DNA of 64,000 bases from Kaustia mangrovi (GCF_015482775.1 NZ_CP058214.1:2346501-2410500), one strand, 5' to 3'; shown: positions 23,904 through 31,702, numbered from the stretch's first letter. Translations and numbers: made by a program. Notes: a model not told the origin generated them from the letters alone.

Positions 23904-24605
23904 ATGCTCGAGGTTGAGGGGATCGAGGCGGCCTATGGCGACAGCCAGGTGCTGTTCGGCGTCTCGCTCGACGTGCGCGACGGCGAGATGGTGACGCTGC
24001 TCGGCCGCAACGGCATGGGCAAGACCACGACCATCGGCGCGATCATGGGGCTCCTGCCGGTCAAGGCGGGACGCATCGGCTTCGACGGCACCGATCTCAC
24101 CGGCACCCCGCCCTATCGCGCGGCGCGCGCGGGCCTCGGCCTCGTGCCGGAGGGCCGCCAGATCTTCCCGACGCTGTCGGTGGAGGAGAATCTCGTCGCC
24201 ACCGCGGCGCCCCCGCGCAACCGCACACCCGGCTGGACCCTCGACGGCGTCTACACGCTCTTTCCCCGTCTGGCGGAGCGGCGGCGCAATATGGGCAGCC
24301 AGATCTCCGGCGGCGAGCAGCAGATGGTCGCCATCGCCCGCGCGCTCATGACCAACCCGAAGCTCCTGATCCTCGACGAGGCAACGGAAGGCCTCGCGCC
24401 GATCATCTGCGAGGAGATCTGGTCCTGCCTGGAACGGCTGAAGGCGGACGGCCAGTCGATCCTGATCGTGGACAAGAATGTCGACGTGCTCGCCAGGCTG
24501 GCCGACCGGCACATGATCCTCGAAAAGGGACGGATCGTATGGGCCGGCACGAGCGCGGAGCTGAAGCGCGACCCGCAGCTCACCGAACGCTATCTGCTTG
24601 TTTGA
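23904..24605 (+). CDS. ABC transporter ATPase, LivF type
   Basis: 233-residue second ATPase. Walker A is GRNGMGKTT, the Q-loop region is GLVPEGRQIFPTLSVEEN, the signature is ISGGEQQMVAIARAL, and Walker B is LLILDEATEGLAP. The EGRQIFP motif is diagnostic of LivF. In place of the usual VEQN after Walker B, it reads VDKNVDVL. It completes a five-component importer (binding protein, two permeases, two ATPases). Confidence 0.91.
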   Translation: MLEVEGIEAAYGDSQVLFGVSLDVRDGEMVTLLGRNGMGKTTTIGAIMGLLPVKAGRIGFDGTDLTGTPPYRAARAGLGLVPEGRQIFPTLSVEENLVATAAPPRNRTPGWTLDGVYTLFPRLAERRRNMGSQISGGEQQMVAIARALMTNPKLLILDEATEGLAPIICEEIWSCLERLKADGQSILIVDKNVDVLARLADRHMILEKGRIVWAGTSAELKRDPQLTERYLLV

Positions 24606-24634
24606 CCGTGGACACCGCCAAGGGAGACACCCCC

Positions 24635-25090
24635 ATGACCATACCGACAATGACGCCCGGCATCACGCGCGCAAGCGACGGCATCGACGGCATAAGCTGG
24701 GACATTCTGGGCCAGACCTACGTGCCCAAGCAGCTCTCGGAGGACTCCTTCGCCTGGCACGCCACCCTGCCGTCGGGCACCTTCGTGCCGCCGCATATCC
24801 ACCCCACGCAGGACGAGTTCATCTATCTCGTGGAAGGCCGTCTCGACCTCAAGCTCGCCGGCGAGGACCACAACGCCGCCCCCGGCGATCTCATCCGCCT
24901 GCCGATGGGCATTCCCCACGGCATCTTCAACAATGGCGGCGACACCGTGCGGTGCCTGTTCTGGGTGGCCCCCACGCGCCGCCTGTTCGACCTGTTCGGG
25001 AAGCTCCACGGCCTGACCGACCCGAACGAGGTGGTCCGCATCTCCGCCGAGCACGAGGTCGACTTCCTGCCGCCGGACGAGGCCGCCTAG
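24635..25090 (+). CDS. Cupin-domain protein downstream of the importer
   Basis: 151-residue single-domain cupin (RmlC-like). Motif 1 is HIHPTQDEFIYLVEGRLDLKLAG, supplying two His and a Glu, and motif 2 is PMGIPHGIFNN, supplying the third His; the metal site is therefore complete. It follows the LivF-type gene by 29 bp and has AAGGGAG upstream, so it belongs to the importer operon. Small cupins in catabolic operons may be dioxygenases, isomerases or ligand sensors; which applies here is unknown. The next feature is a repeat beginning at its stop codon. Confidence 0.82.
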   Translation: MTIPTMTPGITRASDGIDGISWDILGQTYVPKQLSEDSFAWHATLPSGTFVPPHIHPTQDEFIYLVEGRLDLKLAGEDHNAAPGDLIRLPMGIPHGIFNNGGDTVRCLFWVAPTRRLFDLFGKLHGLTDPNEVVRISAEHEVDFLPPDEAA

Positions 25091-25167
25091 AGCGCTTTCA
25101 GGAAAAGTGGAGACCGGCTTTTCCGGTTCGAAAGCGCGGCAATACAGGGACCTGGAAATGCGCTCTA
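25088..25167. repeat. Intergenic palindromic repeat with CTAGAGCG ends
   Basis: The outer arms are CTAGAGCG (overlapping the cupin stop) and CGCTCTAG. Inside are further inverted segments, GCGCTTTC / GAAAGCGC and ACCGG / CCGGT. Elements of the type GAGCGCTTTCAGGAAAAGTG... are common dispersed intergenic repeats in rhizobial-order genomes; identity is from memory of such repeats. It could also terminate the importer transcript, though no T-run follows. Confidence 0.5.
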
Positions 25168-25209
25168 GGCCAGCCGGATCGCGGGGTCCGGGCCGCTTTC
25201 CCGCTTGAA

Positions 25210-25249
25210 CCGTCTCCATAATGTAATAATATAACATTTATGGAGACGG
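25210..25249. promoter_or_regulatory. Zur box inside a 40-bp palindrome
   Basis: The core ATGTAATAATATAACAT (25221-25237) matches the Zur-box pattern of an AT-rich dyad near ATGTTATAATATAACAT. It is embedded in a longer dyad with perfect 12-bp outer arms, CCGTCTCCATAA and TTATGGAGACGG. It ends 13 bp before the zur start codon, so bound Zur would block its own transcript and that of znuCB. The 3-gene context with a Fur-family regulator and zinc importer makes the assignment firm. Confidence 0.85.
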
Positions 25250-25262
25250 AAAGGCGGCCATC

Positions 25263-25751
25263 ATGAACCGGCACCTGTTTCCCGATCCCCGCCACGACCA
25301 CCGCGATTGCGTGGACGAGACGCTGGATCGGGCCGAGCGCCAGTGCGCCCGCGAGGGCGTGCGGCTGACACCGCTGCGCCGCGAGGTCCTGGGCATCATC
25401 GCATCGGGCCACGAGGCGCTCGGCGCCTACGACATCATCGAGCGCATGGGCGGCACGGACGGGCGCCCTCCGGCGCCGATCACGGTCTATCGCGTGCTCG
25501 ACTTCCTGCGCGAGCACGGCCTTGTCCACAAGGTGGAGAGCAAGAACGCCTATGTGGCCTGCAGCCATGCGCACGGACCGGCGGAACGCGCCCTGCTCAT
25601 GATCTGCGAGGACTGCGGCACGGTCGCGGAGCTGGAGGCGCCGGGCGTCTTCGCCGCGATTGACGAGGCGAGCCGCGAGTGCGGCTTCGCCAACGCCCAT
25701 TCCGTGGTCGAGCTGCACGGGCGATGCGGGCATTGCCATGCCGCAGCCTGA
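25263..25751 (+). CDS. zur: Zinc uptake regulator (Fur family)
   Basis: 162-residue Fur-superfamily repressor. The winged helix includes VRLTPLRREVLGIIASGHEALGAYDIIERM and PITVYRVLDFLREHGLVHKVESKNAYVAC. Structural zinc cysteines occur as CEDC and CGHC near the C-terminus (MICEDCGTVAEL; HGRCGHCH), as in Zur. The N-terminus is His-rich (HDHRDC). Identification as Zur rather than Fur or PerR rests on these cysteine pairs, on the Zur box at 25210 and on the overlapping znuC gene. Its last 14 bases overlap znuC. Confidence 0.93.
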   Translation: MNRHLFPDPRHDHRDCVDETLDRAERQCAREGVRLTPLRREVLGIIASGHEALGAYDIIERMGGTDGRPPAPITVYRVLDFLREHGLVHKVESKNAYVACSHAHGPAERALLMICEDCGTVAELEAPGVFAAIDEASRECGFANAHSVVELHGRCGHCHAAA

Positions 25752-26535
25752 GCCCCTCCCGCCCCGGTCCGCAGCCACGGAACCGCGCGCGCTTGTCGAT
25801 GCGCACGGCCTGTCGATCGCGCTTGGCGGACGGACCATCCTCGACCATGTGGACATGACCGTCAGCCGTGGCGAGATCGTCACCGTCATCGGGCCGAACG
25901 GCGCGGGCAAATCCACGCTGGTGAAGATCCTGCTCGGTCTCCTGAAGCCCGATGCCGGCAGCGTGGGGCGCGCGCCGGGCCTGACCGTCGGCTACGTGCC
26001 CCAGCGCTTTCCGCTGGAGAACCTCGTGCCGCTGACGGTCGAGCGGCTCATCACCATGACCGTGCGGGCGGGCCGCGCGGCAGTCACGGCGGCGCTGGAG
26101 GAGACCGGCATTCCCCATCTCAGGGACGCCGATGCGGCGGGGCTGTCCGGCGGCGAGTTCCAGCGCGCCCTTATTGCGCGCGCCCTCCTGCGCGATCCCG
26201 ACCTCCTCGTGCTCGACGAGCCGGTCCAGGGTGTCGACTTCACCGGCGAGACGAAGCTCTACCGGCTGATCGGCGAGATCCGCGACCGGCGCGGCTGCGG
26301 GGTCGTGCTGATTTCCCACGATCTCCATGTCGTCATGGCCGAGAGCGACCGGGTGATCTGCCTCAACGGCCATGTCTGCTGCGAGGGCGTGCCCGAGACG
26401 ATCCGGACGGACCCGGAATTCATGCGGCTGTTCGGCCCCGCCGCCGCGCGCCATCTCGCCATCTACCCGCATGCCCATGATCACGATCACGGCCACGATC
26501 ATGAGCACGAGCACGGCGAACGCGCCGCCTCCTGA
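25738..26535 (+). CDS. znuC: Zinc ABC transporter ATPase
   Basis: 265-residue ATPase. Walker A is GPNGAGKST (about 52-60), signature is LSGGEFQRALIARAL, Walker B is LLVLDEPVQGVD and the H-loop is ISHDLHVVM. FQR and PVQGVDF are typical of ZnuC. The C-terminus carries a His/Asp/Glu-rich zinc-handling tail (HAHDHDHGHDHEHEHGE). The ATG overlaps the end of zur by 14 bp, so the two are coupled. It is followed by znuB after 18 bp. Confidence 0.93.
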   Translation: MPQPEPLPPRSAATEPRALVDAHGLSIALGGRTILDHVDMTVSRGEIVTVIGPNGAGKSTLVKILLGLLKPDAGSVGRAPGLTVGYVPQRFPLENLVPLTVERLITMTVRAGRAAVTAALEETGIPHLRDADAAGLSGGEFQRALIARALLRDPDLLVLDEPVQGVDFTGETKLYRLIGEIRDRRGCGVVLISHDLHVVMAESDRVICLNGHVCCEGVPETIRTDPEFMRLFGPAAARHLAIYPHAHDHDHGHDHEHEHGERAAS

Positions 26536-26553
26536 GAGAAAGACGTATTCGCG

Positions 26554-27363
26554 ATGTGGACCGAACCGTTCTTCCTGCGCGCGATGGCCGCCGGCCTCGG
26601 CCTTGCCCTCATCGCCGGGCCGCTCGGCTGCTTCATCGTGTGGCGGCGCATGGCCTATTTCGGCGACACGCTCGCCCATTCGAGCCTGCTGGGCGTCGCC
26701 CTGGGTCTGCTTGCGGGCATCGACCTCACGCTCGGCGTGATCGCCTGCGCCGTCGTGCTCGCGCTCTCGCTCGTGGCGCTGCAATCGCGCCGCATGCTCG
26801 CCTCCGACACGCTGCTCGGCATCCTGTCCCACAGCGCGCTGGCCTTCGGCCTCATCGCGGCGAGCCTGCTGACCACCGTCCGCTTCGACCTCATGAGCTA
26901 TCTGTTCGGCGACATCCTGGCGGTCACGCGCGAGGATATCGCCTGGATCTATGGCGGGGGCGCGCTGGCGCTGGCGCTTCTGGCCACACTCTGGCGCCCG
27001 CTTCTGGCGCTCACCGTGCACGACGAGCTCGCGCGCGCCGAGGGCGTGCCGGACGCCCCCGTCCGCCTCGGCTTCATGCTGCTCATCGCCTTCGTCATCG
27101 CGATCGCCATGAAGATCGTCGGCATCCTGCTCATCACAGCCATGCTGATCATTCCGGCCGCCGCCGCGCGCCGTTTCGCGCGAACCCCGGAAGCCATGGC
27201 CGCCATCGCCGCGGTGATCGGCATGATCGCCGTCCTCGGCGGGCTCGCCATGTCCGCCGATTTCGACACGCCGTCGGGCCCCTCCATCGTGGCGGCCGCG
27301 GCGGTGCTCTGCCTCATCGCGCTCCTCGTCCCGAAGCGCGCGCCCCGCACGGGCCGGCTGTGA
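26554..27363 (+). CDS. znuB: Zinc ABC transporter permease
   Basis: 269-residue ABC-3 family permease with about eight helices. GPLGCFIVWRRMAYFGDTLAHSSLLGVALG near the N-terminus is the family signature, and KIVGILLITAMLIIPAAAARRFARTPEAMA near the C-terminus is the coupling region. It completes the zur-znuC-znuB operon. No znuA binding-protein gene follows; the operon ends here and the next gene is convergent, so ZnuA must be encoded elsewhere. Confidence 0.93.
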   Translation: MWTEPFFLRAMAAGLGLALIAGPLGCFIVWRRMAYFGDTLAHSSLLGVALGLLAGIDLTLGVIACAVVLALSLVALQSRRMLASDTLLGILSHSALAFGLIAASLLTTVRFDLMSYLFGDILAVTREDIAWIYGGGALALALLATLWRPLLALTVHDELARAEGVPDAPVRLGFMLLIAFVIAIAMKIVGILLITAMLIIPAAAARRFARTPEAMAAIAAVIGMIAVLGGLAMSADFDTPSGPSIVAAAAVLCLIALLVPKRAPRTGRL

Positions 27364-27466
27364 CCCCGGACACGGGGGGCCCGGAACGACAAGTCCCCCA
27401 CGCCCGAGGGGGCGAGGGGGACGCAAAGACCGCCAGCCGATGGCGGAACGGGGCAGGCGCCCGGGC

Positions 27467-28276
27467 TTACCAGGCCGGCAGGATGGAGCCCTTGAAGCGC
27501 TCCTCCAGGAAGTCCGCCACCTCGGGAGACTGGTAGGCCTCCACGAAGGTCTTCACCGCCGGCTTGTCCTTGTCCTCAACGCGCACGGCGATGATGTTCG
27601 CATAGGGATTGTTCTCGCGCGCCTCCTGGGCGATGGAGTCCTCGGCCGGATTGAGGCCCGCCTCCAGCGCGTAGTTGCTGTTGATGACGGCGGCGTCCAC
27701 ATCGTTGAGCGCCCGGGCGAGCTGCGCGGCGTCGAGCTCGACGAAGCGAAGCGCCTTCGGGTTCTCCGCGATGTCGATGACGCTCGGCGTGAGGCCGACG
27801 CCGTCCTTCAGCGTGATGAGCCCTTCCGCCTGGAGCAGCAGAAGCGCGCGCCCGCCATTGGTCGGATCGTTGGGGATGCCGACGCTGGCGCCCTCGGCGA
27901 GCTCGTCGAGGCTCTTCACGCTGTTCGAATAGGCGCCGATGGGCGTGACGAAGGTATTGCCCACGGGCACGATCTCATAACCGCGCGCCTCGATCTGGTT
28001 ATCGAGATAGGGCACGTGCTGGAAGGCGTTGGCATCGAGCTCGCCGGCCGCCAGCGCCTCGTTGGGCAGCACATAGTCGCCGAACACGACGAGCTCCAGA
28101 TCGAGCCCCTTCTTCTCGGCGACGCCCTGCACGACGGCGAGGATCTCCTCCGCCGGGCCGGACATGATGCCGACCTTGAGGCTGTCCTGTGCCTGGGCGG
28201 CGAGGCTGCCCGCCGCGAGCGTCGCGAAGGCGCCGAGGAGCGCGCCGCGAACTATTGTCCGGAAACGGGTGGTCAT
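27467..28276 (-). CDS. metQ: D/L-methionine ABC transporter binding protein (NlpA family)
   Basis: 269-residue periplasmic NlpA/MetQ family protein. It starts MTTRFRTIVRGALLGAFATL and has a Sec signal ending near AAQAQ, with no lipobox cysteine, so it is a soluble periplasmic form rather than a lipoprotein. VFGDYVLPNEALAAGELDANAFQHVPYLDNQ and GASVGIPNDPTNGGRALLLLQ are MetQ hallmarks, and PNDPTN lines the ligand pocket. Last gene of metNIQ, 141 bp after metI. NlpA proteins may bind other ligands, but the SAM-II element upstream of the operon supports methionine. Confidence 0.92.
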   Translation of the reverse strand: MTTRFRTIVRGALLGAFATLAAGSLAAQAQDSLKVGIMSGPAEEILAVVQGVAEKKGLDLELVVFGDYVLPNEALAAGELDANAFQHVPYLDNQIEARGYEIVPVGNTFVTPIGAYSNSVKSLDELAEGASVGIPNDPTNGGRALLLLQAEGLITLKDGVGLTPSVIDIAENPKALRFVELDAAQLARALNDVDAAVINSNYALEAGLNPAEDSIAQEARENNPYANIIAVRVEDKDKPAVKTFVEAYQSPEVADFLEERFKGSILPAW

Positions 28277-28417
28277 GGGTCTTTCCTTTCTTCGGATCTC
28301 CAGATCGACCTGCACTCAGGCGGACTCGCCCGAGTGCAGAAAAATTGAATAGTTTCAAATCGTTAGCGAAACTTGTCTGTGTCGGCCGGACGCAGGTCGC
28401 TCCAATGGGGGAGGCGA

Positions 28418-29074
28418 TCAGATTCGCTTGTTGAGCCGCGCCGCCAGCCGGTCTCCGGCGAACTGCACGGCGGACACGAACACGATGAGGACGACGATGA
28501 CGGCGGCCATGACCGTCGTGTCGAAACGCTGGTAGCCGTAGCGGATGGCAAGGTCGCCCAGGCCCCCGCCGCCGACCACGCCCGCCATGGCCGACTGGCC
28601 GATCAGCGCGACGATGGTGATGGTGAAGCCCGCGACGAGCCCCGGCAGGGCCTCCGGCACCAGCACCTTGACGACGAGGTCGCGGCGCGTGCCGCCCATC
28701 GCCTCGACCGCCTCGATGAGCCCCCGGTCGACCTCGCGCAGCGCCACCTCGGCAATGCGCGCATAGAACGGGATCGCCGCGATCGACAGCGGCACGATGG
28801 CCGCCACCGTGCCGATGGAGGTGCCGACCACGAGACGCGTGAACGGGATCAGCGCCACCAGCAGGATGATGAAGGGCGTGGAGCGGAAGATGTTCACGAG
28901 CGAGCCCGCGACCCGGTTGAAGCCCGGCGCCGGCAGGAGGCCGTCGCGCGCGGTGACGACGAGCAGGATGGCGAGCGGCAGGCCGAGCACGAGCGTGGCC
29001 GCGCCGGAGGCTGCGACCATGAGCAGCGTCTCCTCGGCCGCCGCGACGAACAGGTCAATGAGTTGGGGCGACAT
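28418..29074 (-). CDS. metI: Methionine ABC transporter permease
   Basis: 218-residue permease with five helices. The signature is IEAVEAMGGTRRDLVVKVLVPEALPGLVAGFTITIVALIGQSAMAGVVGGGGLGDLAIRYGYQRF, which is highly conserved in MetI. Start at 29074 (MSPQLIDLFV) has a GGAG upstream and overlaps the metN end by 20 bp, implying coupled translation. It is followed by metQ. Confidence 0.92.
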   Translation of the reverse strand: MSPQLIDLFVAAAEETLLMVAASGAATLVLGLPLAILLVVTARDGLLPAPGFNRVAGSLVNIFRSTPFIILLVALIPFTRLVVGTSIGTVAAIVPLSIAAIPFYARIAEVALREVDRGLIEAVEAMGGTRRDLVVKVLVPEALPGLVAGFTITIVALIGQSAMAGVVGGGGLGDLAIRYGYQRFDTTVMAAVIVVLIVFVSAVQFAGDRLAARLNKRI

Positions 29075-30212
29075 ATCCGACAAGCTCCGCTGACTGGGCG
29101 CGCTCGCCCAGGAAACCGACAATCTCGTCCAGCGGCCGTGGCAGGTCCGCCGGCAAGGCGATGACGAGCACGCCGACCGGCGTGCGCTTGATGTACTCGA
29201 CCGTGCCGTGGAGCACGCTCGCGGCCACGTCGAGCCGGCGCGCGAGCTCCGCGATCACGGGTTCTCCGGCGCCCTCGCCGGAGAATCTGAGGCGGATGAG
29301 GGCCTGCGCTCCGGGCCGGGGCTCCGCCTCGATGCGCTCGGCGAGCGCGGAGGGAAGGTCGGGCATGACCTCCTGGAGCAGGCTGCGCGTCACCGCGCTC
29401 TCCGGCGCGGCGAAGATCTCCGCCACCGGCCCCTCCTCCACGATGCGGCCGCGCTCCAGCACCACCATCCGGTCGCACAGGTCGCGCACCACCGACATCT
29501 CGTGGGTGATGAGCACAATGGTGAGGCCGAGCTTGGTATTGATGTCGGCGAGCAATGCGAGGATCTGGCGCGTGGTCTCCGGATCGAGCGCGGAGGTCGC
29601 CTCGTCGCACAGCAGGATACGCGGCTCGGTGGCGAGCGCCCGGGCGATGCCGACGCGCTGCTTCTGCCCGCCCGACAGCTTCGCGGGATAGGCGTCGCGC
29701 TTGTCGGCAAGGCCCACAAGGTCGAGCAGACGCGCGACGCGCTCCTCGATCCTCGCGCGCGGCACGCCGGCAAGCTCGAGCGGCAGCGCCACATTGCCGA
29801 AGACCGTGCGCGAGGAAAGCAGGTTGAAATGCTGGAAGATCATGCCAATGGTACGGCGCAGGGCGAGAAGCTCCGACGCCCCGTAGCGGGTCACGTCCTC
29901 GCCATCGATCAGGACGGCGCCCGTATCCGGCCGCTCCAGCCCGTTGATGCAGCGAAGCAGCGTGCTCTTGCCCGCCCCGCTGCGGCCGATGATGCCGAGG
30001 ATCTCGCCGGGCCGCACGGCAAGCGAGACATCGTCGAGGGCGGCCACCGTTTCGTTCTGTTTACCGAACGACTTGCGCAACCCCGACAGGCCGATAATGG
30101 CATGGCGGGCCTCGCCCGGCTGCGTGCCGGCACGGGCCGCAGTGCTCTCCGGGGCCGCATGAACGGTCGGATCCGCCTTGCTGGAACCGGACTTTATCGC
30201 CTTGTTTATCAA
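29055..30212 (-). CDS. metN: Methionine ABC transporter ATPase
   Basis: 385-residue ATPase. Walker A is GRSGAGKST, the Q-loop region is IGMIFQHFNLLSSRTVFGNVALPLEL, the signature is LSGGQKQRVGIARAL, and Walker B is ILLCDEATSALDPE. A C-terminal NIL (ACT-like) regulatory domain follows at about residues 290-385, as expected for methionine importers that are inhibited by cytoplasmic methionine. No ATG is available at a sensible place; TTG at 30212 is used, with GGGAGG 11 bases upstream. Expression is probably controlled by the SAM-II riboswitch about 80 bp upstream. Confidence 0.9.
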   Translation of the reverse strand: MINKAIKSGSSKADPTVHAAPESTAARAGTQPGEARHAIIGLSGLRKSFGKQNETVAALDDVSLAVRPGEILGIIGRSGAGKSTLLRCINGLERPDTGAVLIDGEDVTRYGASELLALRRTIGMIFQHFNLLSSRTVFGNVALPLELAGVPRARIEERVARLLDLVGLADKRDAYPAKLSGGQKQRVGIARALATEPRILLCDEATSALDPETTRQILALLADINTKLGLTIVLITHEMSVVRDLCDRMVVLERGRIVEEGPVAEIFAAPESAVTRSLLQEVMPDLPSALAERIEAEPRPGAQALIRLRFSGEGAGEPVIAELARRLDVAASVLHGTVEYIKRTPVGVLVIALPADLPRPLDEIVGFLGERAQSAELVGYVAPTH

Positions 30213-30292
30213 TGCTCTACGAGCCTCCCATGGCTAGGCGGCCGGCTTGCGAGCATGTCGGGAAACAACGCGTCGAACGGACGTCGGGGACA

Positions 30293-30350
30293 TCGCTTTA
30301 GCGGGTTTTCTAGAGCGCTCGCAAGCTGACCTTCAAATCAGCGCTTCGTT
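30293..30350 (-). promoter_or_regulatory. SAM-II riboswitch upstream of metNIQ
   Basis: Read on the minus strand, the element has P1 arms AGCGCT and AGCGCT (self-complementary), with TGATTTGA after the first arm, then GGTCAGCTTGC, the second arm, and AGAAAACCCGCTAAAG. Those conserved blocks and their order (GATTTGA, GCTTGC, GCTAAA) are the SAM-II pseudoknot consensus. It stands about 80 bp ahead of the metN start. SAM-II binding of S-adenosylmethionine usually blocks translation initiation in alphaproteobacteria. Confidence 0.85.
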
Positions 30351-30536
30351 CGTAAAATAGAACGACGTGGCGAGACGTCAACCGAAAATGCTGCGCCGCG
30401 ATATGCAGGTTTCGCATTGCAGGGTCACAGAACTGACAGATCGGGACCGCCCCGAGCCCCCCATTGCACCGGCCGGCATCTTCTGCAAGATCGGCGGAGT
30501 GGGGATCACAACGACAAACGCATCGGGGGCAGCACC

Positions 30537-31064
30537 ATGGAGTTGGCCTGGGAGATCGCGACCGGCACGCCCCTGTGGGTCTACGCGCTGTTCGCCTTTC
30601 TCGTGTTCCGCGGCATCAAGGCCATGCGGCCGGGCGCCGGGCCCCTGTGGCGGCTCGCGATCATCCCGGCGGTCTTCGCGGTGTGGGGGCTCCACGATCT
30701 TGCCACGCAGATCGGCTTCGGCCCGGCAACGCTTGGCGGCTGGGGCGCCGCGCTCGTCATCGGCGGCGCGTCCGGCTGGCTGCTGACACGGCACACGCCT
30801 GTCGCAGCGGACAAGCAACGCGGCTGGATCGGCCTGCCCGGCAGCGCCATGACATTGGTGGTGATCCTGGCGATCTTCGCGGTGAACTACGCGCTCGGCG
30901 TGGCGGCCGCCATGTCGCCGGACGCCATGGCGACGCCCGCCTTCAGGATCGTCGACATCGCCATTTCGGGGCTCGGAACAGGGATATTCGCCGGCAAGTT
31001 CCTGCAGTTCCGGCAAAAGTTCGCGGCCGCGCCCCATCGCGACCTGACGGGCAGGGCCGGATAG
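30537..31064 (+). CDS. Small polytopic membrane protein (DUF6622-like)
   Basis: 175 residues with about four to five predicted membrane helices: TPLWVYALFAFLVFRGIKAM at the N-terminus, LAIIPAVFAVWGLHDLA, WGAALVIGGASGWLLT, AMTLVVILAIFAVNYALGVA and a final helix near VDIAISGLGTGIFAGKFLQF. The opening TGTPLWVYALFAFL resembles DUF6622 proteins. No catalytic motif is seen. The start ATG at 30537 follows a GGGGGC purine-poor site, so initiation is uncertain by a few codons. It borders the sigma-factor module, but has no ECF-type promoter of its own that I could see. Confidence 0.75.
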   Translation: MELAWEIATGTPLWVYALFAFLVFRGIKAMRPGAGPLWRLAIIPAVFAVWGLHDLATQIGFGPATLGGWGAALVIGGASGWLLTRHTPVAADKQRGWIGLPGSAMTLVVILAIFAVNYALGVAAAMSPDAMATPAFRIVDIAISGLGTGIFAGKFLQFRQKFAAAPHRDLTGRAG

Positions 31065-31118
31065 GACCGGCGCCCCGGACATCCCGACGGCGCCGGCCCT
31101 TGCCCGTCTCCGGCGGGA

Positions 31119-31505
31119 TCAGTTCGCGTTCTGGCGCAGCTCCTGGATGCGGCTCGCCAGCGCCTGGTCCTGCTGGGCCGCGCGATAGATCTTGTTGTAG
31201 TCCTCCACGCTGAGGCCCGAGGACTGCACGGCCTGGGTCATCTCCGTGGTGGCCTCCTCGCGCAGCGCCTGCACCTGGTCCTGGCCCTCGGCCTCCGCCA
31301 GGCGCGGGGCCCACTTCTTGTTGAGCTCCTCGACCTTGAGCGAGGCCTCCGCGAAGGCCTTGACCGTGCCCGGGTCGAGCTGGGTGGCGGCCGGCGGGGT
31401 CTGCCCGTTGCTCTGCTGGGCGTGGGCGGCCACGACCGGGGCGGCCAAGAGGGCGAAAGCACCAAGGGCCGCTGTCGCAATGGAGCGGCGCATCGAGATC
31501 GTCAT
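31119..31505 (-). CDS. DUF4168 periplasmic protein
   Basis: 128 residues with a Sec signal peptide (MTISMRRSIATAALGAFALL..., cut near AHA-Q) and a helical DUF4168 domain (LDPGTVKAFAEASLKVEELNKKWAPRL to LSVEDYNKIYRAAQQDQALASRIQ). GAAGGAGAC precedes the ATG. Upstream on the minus strand at 31577-31602 is an ECF-like promoter, GGAAC-N17-CGTC, divergent from an equivalent promoter that drives the ECF gene. This suggests that the protein is a member of the sigma regulon. Function unknown; DUF4168 proteins are exported and some are stress-induced. Confidence 0.85.
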   Translation of the reverse strand: MTISMRRSIATAALGAFALLAAPVVAAHAQQSNGQTPPAATQLDPGTVKAFAEASLKVEELNKKWAPRLAEAEGQDQVQALREEATTEMTQAVQSSGLSVEDYNKIYRAAQQDQALASRIQELRQNAN

Positions 31506-31576
31506 GAGGGAGGTCTCCTTCGGTTTCCAGACGATAGGTGGCAGGCAACGGACAGGAGCCCGCAACCCGCAAGAAG

Positions 31577-31602
31577 GACGGGGCGGAAGGGTCGCGAGTT
31601 CC
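31577..31602 (-). promoter_or_regulatory. Predicted ECF-sigma promoter for the DUF4168 gene
   Basis: On the minus strand: GGAAC, 17 bases, CGTC. The same box order and spacing as the divergent promoter at 31677. About 72 bp separate the -10 element from the start codon. The GGAAC...CGT(T/C) pattern is typical of ECF sigma factors, including EcfG types. Confidence 0.6.
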
Positions 31603-31676
31603 TCAAGCCCGTCATCTTTTTCCGCCAGCCTCTTCCCACAGGCGCAGGACACGGCGCGCCGGCGGTCCTTTTTTCG

Positions 31677-31702
31677 GGAACCTTTGGCCGGCTCGCGCCG
31701 TC
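31677..31702 (+). promoter_or_regulatory. Predicted autoregulatory ECF-sigma promoter
   Basis: GGAAC (31677-31681), 17 bases, CGTC (31699-31702), 68 bp ahead of the ECF start codon. Same -35 and -10 with identical spacer length as the divergent site at 31577. Positive autoregulation is usual for ECF sigma genes. Confidence 0.62.

Noticed and set aside
19921-25090. The HAAT importer as the ectoine transporter.
   Set aside because: It lacks the ATTGTCA motif of the ectoine control regions, carries the aromatic-type palindrome instead, and known ectoine importers are of TRAP or Ehu types. Kept only as an open alternative.
25088-25167. A riboswitch or attenuator ahead of zur.
   Set aside because: It begins at the cupin stop, has no conserved riboswitch blocks and resembles a dispersed repeat; the Zur box explains regulation.
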